This document shows positions 34,101 through 41,471 of a stretch of 64,000 nucleotides of DNA, in pieces. The position numbers were made by a program, and so were the translations under genes. The notes below the pieces were generated by a model. That model worked only from the letters and a program-made list of their open reading frames with translations. It ran no database searches and was not told where the DNA came from. Position 1 is the stretch's first letter. Each line of letters opens with the position of its first letter. Source of the stretch: Berkiella sp050247135 (GTDB lineage: Bacteria; Pseudomonadota; Gammaproteobacteria; Berkiellales; Berkiellaceae); NCBI GenBank assembly GCA_050247135.1, contig JBFWUT010000001.1, positions 151,558 to 215,557 on the forward strand, written 5' to 3'.

Positions 34101-35719
34101 AAATTGCCTCGACACAAAGGCAAGCTGTCGCTCAAAAAACCGAAGTTACACAACAAGCGCCTTTACTGCTAAAAGAAAAGCCAAAACCACAACAGCGGGA
34201 AAAACAGAATCGTCAGAATCAACCTGTCGCTGAGCCATCGATTTTCATTACGCAATTTCAAGAACCAAAGCTCAAGAATAAAAAGCGTCGCAGGCTTGAA
34301 AAAGAAAAAAAACTAGAGCAAGAACGTCAAGCAAGAATTGCTGAGCAAAAACAATCACAAATGCAACAAAAAATAGCAGCTAGACAAAATCTCGATCATC
34401 AAAGCTTGGCGTTGGAAGCCGGATACCTCCCTGCAAGCGCTATAGTCATCCCTAAAAAGAGTCAGATTGAGCAACAAACTAAGGTGCCAGATACTCAAGT
34501 TAAAGCTTTGACTGACGATATAGCTAAAATTAGTTTAAAGGACGTCAGTCCACAACCACTGCATGAAGAATTTCCGTCTATAAAGCAAAGAGCAGACCAT
34601 TTAGCTCTGTTTTTTACTCCTGAAAGACTGAGAAGTCGTCTGAGTCATTTGCCCGATGAAGCATACAAGGTGAATGGTTTACAGATCCCTCTAGATACCA
34701 ATGTTAAAGCTGTGTTAGAGCTTTTTCATTCTCATGGTGTCAGAGCCTACCTCTATGGCGGCTATCCTAGAGATGCTTTATTAGGTCGAGAACCTCATGA
34801 TGCTGATTTTGTGGTTTTTTGCACACCACAAAAAGCAAAAGAAATACTAGGTGCTCGCTTTAAAGACAATGCGAATCATGAAAAGCAGTTCGTGTTTGAG
34901 GGAGCAGATGTTCGTTGTGAGGACGGAACGCTCAGCTTGTGGGATTTTGCTCAAGAAAGAGATATCACGATTAATGCAATACTGGTTGATGAAGACGGCA
35001 ATATCTACGCCCCAATATTAAGAAGCATCAAGGATCTGTATCGAGAAGAGTTATATTCGATTGGTAACAGTTCGCAAACCTACAAAGATGATCCCCGCAG
35101 GATGTTTCGATTAATCAGACAAAGCCATGAGCTGCAATCAAAGCTTTCCGAGTCTCAAGAAGTGGCTTTACTCGAAAATGCCGATCTGTTAACAGCGCTG
35201 CCCTTTAATCAGTACGCTATGCATTTTTCGAGTTTGTTTATTCGGGGTGCTGCATGGCTTAATGTGAGATATGTGATTAAATTACGGTTGCTTGGCAGTT
35301 TATTACCCCCATTAAAAGTGATCGATTATGCTGATACAGATACCTTAAGTTGGTATGAATCAGAGTGTATGAAAGTGGATCGGCTGTATCCTGATGGCGC
35401 GAAAACTTATAGTTTTAATATGCTCATCGCTATTTTTTTAGCGCCTTTACTTGTGAAAGGTTTTAAAGAGGGGATTTACAGTTTTGAGGAAAAAGTTGAG
35501 AAAGTCATATTATCATTTAATGAAGTTTTCCCAAACCAAAGCGAAGCTGACAAGAATATCCTGTCGGCTTTGTTGAAGTCTTATTATTTGCAATATTTAG
35601 GGCATCTGCATCAACAGCTAGAGCGGCGTGTGAATCCTCAGGCCTACGCTGGCATGGCTTATTCCCCACAGCATGAATCGGATGTGAATATCTCAAAAAG
35701 AGCTGCCTTTAAAAAATAG
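31130..35719 (+). CDS. Giant protein with class II CCA/poly(A) nucleotidyltransferase domain
   Basis: 1529 residues. The first 950 are helical with no recognised domain. Then comes a charged coiled coil (about 955-1110, many E-E-R-x-R-K and Q-Q-Q runs). The final 400 hold a class II polymerase-beta-like nucleotidyltransferase: YLYGGYPRDALLG (about 1205), DAD metal motif (HDADFVV, about 1222), ERDITINAI (about 1277) and DDPRRMFRLIRQS (about 1320). All catalytic motifs of CCA-adding enzymes and bacterial poly(A) polymerases are present. Normal enzymes are 400-470 residues, so this is a fusion. Probable host- or RNA-directed nucleotidyltransferase; the substrate is unknown. Start codon has a weak ribosome site; ATG 31151 is an alternative. 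Confidence 0.75.
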   Translation: MFKPETQMSHRSPVNQKPTLESVIVGLLEEARQIPINAPDTITAPLVNEFLDYDKALSNLFSVSLESLLSVDLIIEAKGPKEIEERINGLYFVFYRVIPHLSGFNVIQLSGMLGDALLESIEKYRSLRAESTQPSLLEIYDETEFRFKYPGLSPLFEEYANALSSLTENLTQVKAQQISRYTLKRFTDNLDFLLKNTQSLKLPIEYLSKKLDEHIKLVFKISCYIKDCYNKSEAMILLPKIKILLDELAVKLSANENSNKVQLLGKRVKQLAQKTEQARAQLENAVVTAAQLAQPALLTQAVLDETVQSFLNENIISLGESEKLNSLLKDANITRQIASALTKRLTKELASWPDVDKLTLGQMAELLTNCIRPIDLTLYFVNKVLADRPEFALERSNLIYELFAQMTYYFVIANRYFVLREDVNSEALFYFSVLQQYNHALESLTPRYHELSLDKLNASKDKSANLQDRQSNKRQVYEAHHNLLTFKLCYAVICANVHEYDLAHQACRATQQATLGVSAAIDSMDDKIDTENMKRYQVLLTDIQKKLETLVRLIKLYTQTKISALNQDKHIVVFLRKNNTVHSVNVKEMIDSMAKSIDKVTPDENSPEYKKLSKKFSKDTKVYPVRIAMINYVAERSLADSKAKMLNLTRSPHERINRIHDHQKNINALYYFFCTTAKEHVDAFPKADSKHRLLGFIVLNIHMQANEFEKLMLNREVPDGQYAALYKVIRGNYVMLSKHLSNFIEDIMRNQEECVVKLKALLEVQVVQSCIFEQFAESAFAQTCFKQGANILKILNDMHELTPQECDHYNTLLANCKSYELSEAVGIRQFFDDTFNQSSLIHRFLVEFGSDDKKFLQKSCDESAQQRADRLKERLKHSKNNLNEMADILLSLNKDFGLDNVIFILTELNLQFKELKQSYFKKKNGIYGLITETIIGITLDIDVCLSILEKNIELQAIQAEKQAKVNEANRLARAKQDIKREEERLRKEGRKIASTQRQAVAQKTEVTQQAPLLLKEKPKPQQREKQNRQNQPVAEPSIFITQFQEPKLKNKKRRRLEKEKKLEQERQARIAEQKQSQMQQKIAARQNLDHQSLALEAGYLPASAIVIPKKSQIEQQTKVPDTQVKALTDDIAKISLKDVSPQPLHEEFPSIKQRADHLALFFTPERLRSRLSHLPDEAYKVNGLQIPLDTNVKAVLELFHSHGVRAYLYGGYPRDALLGREPHDADFVVFCTPQKAKEILGARFKDNANHEKQFVFEGADVRCEDGTLSLWDFAQERDITINAILVDEDGNIYAPILRSIKDLYREELYSIGNSSQTYKDDPRRMFRLIRQSHELQSKLSESQEVALLENADLLTALPFNQYAMHFSSLFIRGAAWLNVRYVIKLRLLGSLLPPLKVIDYADTDTLSWYESECMKVDRLYPDGAKTYSFNMLIAIFLAPLLVKGFKEGIYSFEEKVEKVILSFNEVFPNQSEADKNILSALLKSYYLQYLGHLHQQLERRVNPQAYAGMAYSPQHESDVNISKRAAFKK

Positions 35720-35741
35720 GCTTAAACTGATGGGTAATGGA

Positions 35742-36101
35742 TTAAAAATAATCATCTAGGCAGTAATTTCCTTGTTTGATGGGGGTATCTGTTTTTGCTC
35801 TGTAGTAATAAATGGTCATGTCGTTATTGTTCATTTCCCAGGCATGAAGGATATTATCGTCAAAGAGCACTAGCTCGTTTTCTTGAATGACATATGCTTT
35901 ATCTAAATAAAATAGCTTCATGCTATTTCTGGTGTTGATTAAAATCACCCAGGGCTTATCGCCATTACTAAAATAGCGATTATGTAGAGGATAATTTGCG
36001 GTATGCTCTTTTCGCTCTTCTTGCGCAATAAGTACACCTTGATACATTCTTTGTTCGCAATCTTTAATAGCATTGGGGCTGTATTGGGTGATATGGATCA
36101 T
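35742..36101 (-). CDS. Small cupin-like hypothetical protein
   Basis: 119 residues. Its ATG overlaps the stop of the XRE-cupin regulator gene by 4 bases (ATGA), so the two are translated together. Alternating beta-like segments (VILINTRN, LVLFDDNILHAWEM, MTIYYYRAK) suggest a small beta-barrel like a truncated cupin or AraC sensory domain. No signal peptide. Function presumably tied to the regulator. Confidence 0.6.
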   Translation of the reverse strand: MIHITQYSPNAIKDCEQRMYQGVLIAQEERKEHTANYPLHNRYFSNGDKPWVILINTRNSMKLFYLDKAYVIQENELVLFDDNILHAWEMNNNDMTIYYYRAKTDTPIKQGNYCLDDYF

Positions 36102-36667
36102 GCTCTGTCCTTGGGATAATGGATAATATCGTGGATACTCGCCAATTTTTTGGTTAGATTTCGATAGCCATGAGGCTGGTCCGCATTAATACGAAGACCT
36201 TCACCTTCATTTAGGGTATGCCAATTATTGTTTGCGAAGACTTCCATTTTTCCTTGCGTAACAATGACGTGTTCAATTACGCCTGCCGCATGAGGGGGCG
36301 ACAAATGTTCACAGCCCGGCAATAGCTCAATAATAAAAAGTTCAAAGCTTAATTGCTTATCAAAAGGGAAAAGTGGCATCACGCGGATTTTTGTATCGAT
36401 TGGATGAAGATGCTCTGCTTTACCGCCGCGGTGGACTGGGGTCACAGCGGCAGCTTGGGGTTCTTCAACAAATGAAGAGAACGATGTTTGAAAGCCGCTG
36501 GCGATTTTCCAAAGGGTTGAAATGGTAGGGCTAGACTCGCCACGCTCAATTTGCCCCAACATGGCCTTGCTGACACCTGTTTGCTCGGCAGCCTTATCTA
36601 GGCTCCAACCTCTCCCGGCGCGTAGAGACTTAAGGGTTATGGATATCCGGGTATTAATGTCTTTCAC
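36098..36667 (-). CDS. XRE-family regulator with C-terminal cupin
   Basis: 189 residues. N-terminal HTH_3 domain (about 8-62; WSLDKAAEQTGVSKAMLGQIERG and SPTISTLWKIA). C-terminal cupin (about 105-180; HLSPPHAAGVIEHVIVTQG, INADQPHGYRN), the sensor half typical of amino-acid or small-molecule responsive MerR/XRE-cupin repressors. It is divergent from the DUF2000-YbaK-AlaX genes across two perfect palindromes that are its likely operators. Confidence 0.88.
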   Translation of the reverse strand: MKDINTRISITLKSLRAGRGWSLDKAAEQTGVSKAMLGQIERGESSPTISTLWKIASGFQTSFSSFVEEPQAAAVTPVHRGGKAEHLHPIDTKIRVMPLFPFDKQLSFELFIIELLPGCEHLSPPHAAGVIEHVIVTQGKMEVFANNNWHTLNEGEGLRINADQPHGYRNLTKKLASIHDIIHYPKDRA

Positions 36668-36693
36668 TGCTTACCTTTCGTCTTCTGGGGGTT

Positions 36694-36709
36694 GTGCGTT
36701 ATAACGCAC
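36694..36709. promoter_or_regulatory. Operator palindrome 1
   Basis: Perfect 16-bp palindrome GTGCGTTATAACGCAC, 27 bases before the start of the XRE-cupin gene. Its 14-bp core TGCGTTATAACGCA recurs at 36730-36743, centre to centre 35 bp. Probable binding site of the adjacent regulator. Confidence 0.75.
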
Positions 36710-36729
36710 GATGCTAGTATGTTTCATTA

Positions 36730-36743
36730 TGCGTTATAACGCA
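36730..36743. promoter_or_regulatory. Operator palindrome 2
   Basis: Perfect 14-bp palindrome TGCGTTATAACGCA, 20 bases before the DUF2000 start codon and the second copy of the site at 36694-36709. The pair would let one dimeric repressor control both divergent directions. Confidence 0.75.
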
Positions 36744-36762
36744 CACGTTGTAAAGGTGACTG

Positions 36763-37185
36763 ATGAGTGAAAATCCATTTAAAAACAAGCTGGTAGCGGT
36801 TCTTAACAAAAAAATCGAACCAGGTAGATTAATGAATGCCTTAGCTCATATGTGCATGGGCCTTGGTTCATCCATAGGTATGGAGCCTTTGCAGCTGACA
36901 AACTATCAAGATGCCGATGGCAACTCTCATCCCCATATTTCGGAGATCCCCTTTATTATCCTGGGTGAAAACTCGAACAAAATCCGCAAGCTTAAAGAAG
37001 AAGCGATAGCCAACCATATTTTGTTTAATGATTTCACCGATACCATGACCGTGGGAACTTTTAAGGAACAAATTGCCAGGACCAAAGAAACCAAAGAAGC
37101 CGATTTGATTTACTTTGGTATTGTATTATTTGGTGATTGGGACAAAGTAACAGAACTGACGCGCCGTTTTTCACTATGGAAATAA
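36763..37185 (+). CDS. DUF2000 family protein
   Basis: 140 residues. N-terminal K-L-V-A-V-L-N-K-K-I-E-P-G-R-L-M-N-A-L-A-H pattern, the IPFIIL strand and the C-terminal FGIVLFGDWDKV are typical of DUF2000, a small family with a peptidyl-tRNA-hydrolase-II-like fold. GTGACTGATG start with AAAGGTG upstream. First gene of a three-gene set with ybaK-like and alaX-like editing genes, ten bases before the next. Confidence 0.82.
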   Translation: MSENPFKNKLVAVLNKKIEPGRLMNALAHMCMGLGSSIGMEPLQLTNYQDADGNSHPHISEIPFIILGENSNKIRKLKEEAIANHILFNDFTDTMTVGTFKEQIARTKETKEADLIYFGIVLFGDWDKVTELTRRFSLWK

Positions 37186-37194
37186 GGTTATAAA

Positions 37195-37662
37195 ATGAAT
37201 CATGCTATAACTCGAGTTCAGGATGCTTTACTAAAAAGAGGATTCACTTGCGTAATTAAAGAATTTAGCGAAAGCACCCGAACAGCTAATGATGCCGCAG
37301 TGGCAATTGGCTGTGAAGTAGGTCAAATTGTCAAATCATTGCTATTTAGAACGACTGATAGTCAACAAGCGCTTTTAATTTTGGTGAGTGGTAAAAATCG
37401 GGTTAATGAGGGCGTTATTGAAGCTTTGGTGAAACAAAAAATAGTAAAAGCCGATGCGGATTTTACTCGAGAAATGACGGGTTTTGCAATCGGTGGGATC
37501 CCCCCATTAGACAATGATAAAATCAGTAATGTTTTTATTGATCAGGATCTACAACTATTTGAAACTGTATGGGCAGCGGCTGGTACTCCATTTGCTGTAT
37601 TTAGCTTGAAATCAACAGATCTGCAAAAAATCACCCATGGTAGGGTGGTTGCTATTAAATAG
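37195..37662 (+). CDS. YbaK/ProX-type aminoacyl-tRNA deacylase-like protein
   Basis: 155 residues, the single-domain YbaK/prolyl-tRNA editing fold (INS-like). Visible family marks: EFSESTRTANDAAVAIGCEVGQIVKSLLF (in part, about 21-50), LILVSGKNRVN and FAIGGIPPLDN, the last a characteristic G-G-I-P-P loop. Such proteins hydrolyse mischarged aminoacyl-tRNA in trans (Cys- or Ala-tRNAPro in known members). It lies 9 bases after DUF2000 and 12 before the AlaX-like gene. Confidence 0.87.
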   Translation: MNHAITRVQDALLKRGFTCVIKEFSESTRTANDAAVAIGCEVGQIVKSLLFRTTDSQQALLILVSGKNRVNEGVIEALVKQKIVKADADFTREMTGFAIGGIPPLDNDKISNVFIDQDLQLFETVWAAAGTPFAVFSLKSTDLQKITHGRVVAIK

Positions 37663-37674
37663 AACAGAGGCATT

Positions 37675-38310
37675 ATGCAAAAAGTGTTTTGGGATAATCC
37701 CTATCAAAAGCAAGTTCATACCCAGGTTACAGAAGTTACCGGTGATCGCCTGTTGTTTGCTGAAACCATCGCTTTTTCATTTGCTGGGGGTCAGGAGAGT
37801 GATAAAGGTACCGTCAATGGTTTAGCTATTCTTTGCTCTGAGAAAGTAGGCAATTTAATCTACTACATATTGCCTTCAGGGCATGGGCTAAAAGTAGGTG
37901 ATAAAGTGACAATGGAGATTGATTGGGAGCGCCGTTATCAATTAATGCGTCTGCATTTTGCGGCTGAATTGGTCCTTGAATTAGTGGTTAGGAAACTCAA
38001 TCTTGAAAAGGTAGGTGCCCATATTGCGCAAACAAAGGCGAGGATTGATTTTAGCTATGATCAGAATATTTCCTGTATATTCAATGAGATCTTAACAGAA
38101 TATAATGAGATCATAGCGCAAGATCTGCCCATAATGACCGGGTTTTCTGATGTACTAAATCAAAGAAGATTCTGGAAGATTGAGGGTTTTGCTGAAGTGC
38201 CTTGTGGCGGAACGCATGTTAAATCTACAGGTGAGGTAGGTTACGTGACGCTAAAAAGAGCGAATATAGGGGCAGGCAAGGAACGAATTGAGATAAGGTT
38301 ACAGCCTTAG
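37675..38310 (+). CDS. AlaX-like alanyl-tRNA editing protein
   Basis: 211 residues, homologous to the editing domain of alanyl-tRNA synthetase. The domain starts with a glycine-rich strand (FSFAGGQESDKG), then RLHFAAELVLEL where the canonical zinc motif H-x3-H reads H-x3-E, and the second zinc motif CGGTHV (C-x3-H) is intact. It would remove Ser or Gly from tRNA-Ala if active. Third gene of the operon; its last bases overlap the convergent gene at 38307 by 4 bases. Confidence 0.82.
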   Translation: MQKVFWDNPYQKQVHTQVTEVTGDRLLFAETIAFSFAGGQESDKGTVNGLAILCSEKVGNLIYYILPSGHGLKVGDKVTMEIDWERRYQLMRLHFAAELVLELVVRKLNLEKVGAHIAQTKARIDFSYDQNISCIFNEILTEYNEIIAQDLPIMTGFSDVLNQRRFWKIEGFAEVPCGGTHVKSTGEVGYVTLKRANIGAGKERIEIRLQP

Positions 38311-38687
38311 AGTGAACTATAGTTAAGTCCGAACTGCTGTAAAATGTTATCTATGATTTTTCTTGCTTCGCTTCCATCTTGAGCCCATACCCCACAAATA
38401 GCTTTGCGCATTTTTTGATGCTTTCTCACCAATGCCGTTAATTCTGCTTCAATTGAGTAAAGATTGCGATTGATTAAATCTTCAAGCGGTCCAGCTGCGA
38501 TTTGAGCAATTTGCATATCGTTTTCACAGGCTTCAATTAATTCAAATACAATCTGTAACCCATTGGGATTTGAAATTAAGGAATCTAGCTTGTCGCTGGC
38601 CCAATAGTAAGAATCATCATGCGTTTGTAGATATTTAAGATAGCTATCTAATAAGTTCTTGATATCTTCAGAACTATTGTTCATCAC
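38307..38687 (-). CDS. DUF6869-like small protein
   Basis: 126 residues, helical. The pattern YWASDKLDSLI, then QIAAGPLEDLINR and RKAICGVWAQD recalls DUF6869, a family of small orphan or immunity-like proteins (W-A-x-x-x-L and A-A-G-P-L-E-D-L are the marks I rely on). Two adjacent start codons (38687 and 38684). Convergent with the AlaX-like gene. Function unknown. Confidence 0.6.
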   Translation of the reverse strand: MMNNSSEDIKNLLDSYLKYLQTHDDSYYWASDKLDSLISNPNGLQIVFELIEACENDMQIAQIAAGPLEDLINRNLYSIEAELTALVRKHQKMRKAICGVWAQDGSEARKIIDNILQQFGLNYSSL

Positions 38688-38760
38688 TGCTCCAAACTGT
38701 CAACAAAGGAACAAAACATCATTTTGCCATACCATTTTACAGATTGCACATATGAATGGC

Positions 38761-41304
38761 TTAGACTGACGAATGAGGTATGTGCTGACTTGAAATAGGA
38801 AGCGTAAAACTAAAGGTACTACCGACATTTTCTTTACTTTCAACCCAAATTTGACCACCGTGCAGATTGATCAGTTTTTTAGTTAAAGCAAGTCCAAGGC
38901 CCGAACCTTCATAAGATCGTGAGCTAGAGCTATCGATCTGATAAAACTCAGAGAATAATTGATCTATTTTTTCTTGAGGAATGCCAATGCCAGTATCGCT
39001 AATTTTCCAATGGATAGATTGATGATTTTCTTCTAACATGACACTGACGTTAACTGTACCATTTTCTCGATTAAACTTAATTGCATTGTTTAGTAGATTA
39101 ATCATGATTTGTTTCAATCTAAGTGGGTCGGCATTAATACTATTTATATTATCTGGAATATGAAACTTTAAGGTAACCTTTTTGTTAGATGCCAATTCTT
39201 TAAATAAGATATGGATATCATCCACGAATTCTCTTAGATTGATTGATTTAAAATGTAAAGTGAACTTACCGGCTGTAATTTTAGAAATATCGAGTATGTC
39301 GTTAATCAAAGTCAGTAGGTGACGGCCCGCTTTTAGAATATTTTCAATGAAAGTTTGTTTTTTTGCTTCATTATTGACCATGCCTCTAACAATCATTTCG
39401 CTGTAGCCAATGATGGCATTTAGCGGTGTTCGTAACTCGTGAGACATGTTGGAAATAAATTGATCTTTCATCTTAGAAACGTTTTCTATACCTTGATGTA
39501 TTTGCAGCTGCATTTCTTGGATGGTTAGGTTGGTCTTGATCCTTGTGAGTAGCTCAGTTGCGTTGAAAGGCTTAATCACGTAGTCGTTGGCGCCTGTTTC
39601 AAGTCCTTCAATCTTGATTTCTTCTCCAGCGCGAGCAGAGAGCAAGATGATAGGGACTAATTTAAGTTCTTCATTATGACGAATAGCTTGCACTAGCTCA
39701 ACGCCATTCATCACCGGCATCATAACATCTGATAAAATCAGATTTGGTTTAAAAGATTGAGCCAGATCATATGCTTCTTTACCATTGGTTGCTAAGGCTA
39801 CGTCATAATAAGGGTCTAATAATTTCTTAATGTAGGATCTCATATCAGGGTTATCATCAACCAACAAGACGCGCTCTCTCTTACTGGGGAAAGGCTCTGA
39901 AATAATTTCATCAGGTTGTTCTAATATTGGAGCTAGTTCATTCAAAAATGGTAAGTGCTGACTATGATTTTCAACTACATCTAAACTTATTTGTTCTTGT
40001 GGTAAGTGATTTTTACCAGCTGAAAACCAAACTGTGAAAGTTGAGCCCTGCTGCAAAGTGCTAGCAGCAGTGATTTTCCCTTGGTGTAACTTTACCAGCT
40101 CTTGCGTAAGAGAAAGACCAATCCCAGTTCCTTCATGTGTTCTGGAGGCAGGATTGTTAATACGGTAAAATCTTTCAAAGATATGTTCTAATAGGTCTTG
40201 TGGTATGCCAACACCTGTATCTTTAACAATGAGTTCAACACCATTATTAACCCACAGTAATGTGATTTCAATGCTACCTTTGAGTGTGTGTTTAAAAGCA
40301 TTTGAGAGTAAATTAAATAAAATCTTTTCATAAGCGTCGATATCAATATAGATCAACTCTGGCAAAGCAGGGCAGTCAACAATAAATTCAATGCCAGCTT
40401 GCTTTGCAGTTGAATAAAAATGACTTGATAATTCTTTGGTTAACTTTGAGAGATCGCATGGTTGAAAAGCCGCTTTCACTCTTCCGGCTTCTAATTTGGA
40501 AAAATCAAGTAAATTATTGACTAGCTTTAGTAATCGCAGCGCGTTGCGATGAACGAGTTCTATATTAGAAAATGCATTTTTATCAATTTTATTATTTGCT
40601 AATAATTCTTCTAGTGGGGCTAACATTAATGTAAGAGGTGTTCTAAATTCGTGTGAAATATTTGAGAAAAACTCTGTTTTGAGCCTGTCGAGTTCTTTTA
40701 ATTTATCATTGGTCGTGATTAATTGCTGTCGATTTCGCTCTAGTTCTTCATTGGTTACTTTGATATACCGATTTGCTTCCTTCACCTCATGCGATGAACG
40801 CATAATTTCTGCTTCAACGCTGGACCAATATGAAGATGAATCTTGTGTTATTCTGTCTAGTAACGTTCTGTTAAGTAAAATATATTCTGTAATATCTTCT
40901 ACCTTTTGAATAATATATTCTACGTCTCCTTTATCGCTCAACACGGGAGAGTTAGTGACAGTCCAATATTTTTCAATGAACTCATCAGGGTTATTCTCGT
41001 TCGGCACATCATAACGCTGAACGCCCATGACATCGGTAGCTTTAGTTTGTAAAACTCGCTCGAATGAAGCAATAAAATCACTTTTTATTTTTGATCCTTC
41101 CTCACTTTCTAGCGGGGGAAAGGCTTCAAAAACATCTTTACCCAGAATATGGTCGCGATCGGCTTTTGTCACTGTTAAATAACTGTCACTGCAAGCAACA
41201 ATGATAAGCAGGGGCCATTTAACGAGAAAAACTAAATACGGTGTGGGAAACCCTTTGAGTAACTTTTCAAAGTCTACCGTATAATGTTCCAGTGATGCTT
41301 TCAT
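38761..41304 (-). CDS. Hybrid sensor histidine kinase, PAS-HK-REC-HK
   Basis: 847 residues from ATG 41304 (an in-frame TTG at 41319 is possible; no good ribosome site for either). Order: PAS-like sensor (about 10-130), HisKA with NISHEFRTPL (His near 218), HATPase with GTGIGLSL (near 394), receiver with VLLVDDNPD and LILSDVMMP (Asp near 523), second HisKA with NMSHELRTPL (His near 621) and second HATPase with GSGLGLAL (near 801). No membrane helix, so a cytoplasmic sensor. Two complete kinase cores around a receiver is uncommon. No partner regulator adjacent. Confidence 0.92.
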   Translation of the reverse strand: MKASLEHYTVDFEKLLKGFPTPYLVFLVKWPLLIIVACSDSYLTVTKADRDHILGKDVFEAFPPLESEEGSKIKSDFIASFERVLQTKATDVMGVQRYDVPNENNPDEFIEKYWTVTNSPVLSDKGDVEYIIQKVEDITEYILLNRTLLDRITQDSSSYWSSVEAEIMRSSHEVKEANRYIKVTNEELERNRQQLITTNDKLKELDRLKTEFFSNISHEFRTPLTLMLAPLEELLANNKIDKNAFSNIELVHRNALRLLKLVNNLLDFSKLEAGRVKAAFQPCDLSKLTKELSSHFYSTAKQAGIEFIVDCPALPELIYIDIDAYEKILFNLLSNAFKHTLKGSIEITLLWVNNGVELIVKDTGVGIPQDLLEHIFERFYRINNPASRTHEGTGIGLSLTQELVKLHQGKITAASTLQQGSTFTVWFSAGKNHLPQEQISLDVVENHSQHLPFLNELAPILEQPDEIISEPFPSKRERVLLVDDNPDMRSYIKKLLDPYYDVALATNGKEAYDLAQSFKPNLILSDVMMPVMNGVELVQAIRHNEELKLVPIILLSARAGEEIKIEGLETGANDYVIKPFNATELLTRIKTNLTIQEMQLQIHQGIENVSKMKDQFISNMSHELRTPLNAIIGYSEMIVRGMVNNEAKKQTFIENILKAGRHLLTLINDILDISKITAGKFTLHFKSINLREFVDDIHILFKELASNKKVTLKFHIPDNINSINADPLRLKQIMINLLNNAIKFNRENGTVNVSVMLEENHQSIHWKISDTGIGIPQEKIDQLFSEFYQIDSSSSRSYEGSGLGLALTKKLINLHGGQIWVESKENVGSTFSFTLPISSQHIPHSSV

Positions 41305-41471
41305 GACATAATTCTGCAAGTTATATAGTTTTTTTGCAGTTTATCATTACCTAGCCAGTGGGGCCACGTAATATAATTACAGATTATTCAATGCATAATG
41401 ACTTCGGCAACAAACATATTTGTTGATTTATAACGTAAGATGCGCACCATGTTAACCAACAAAATAGTTAG

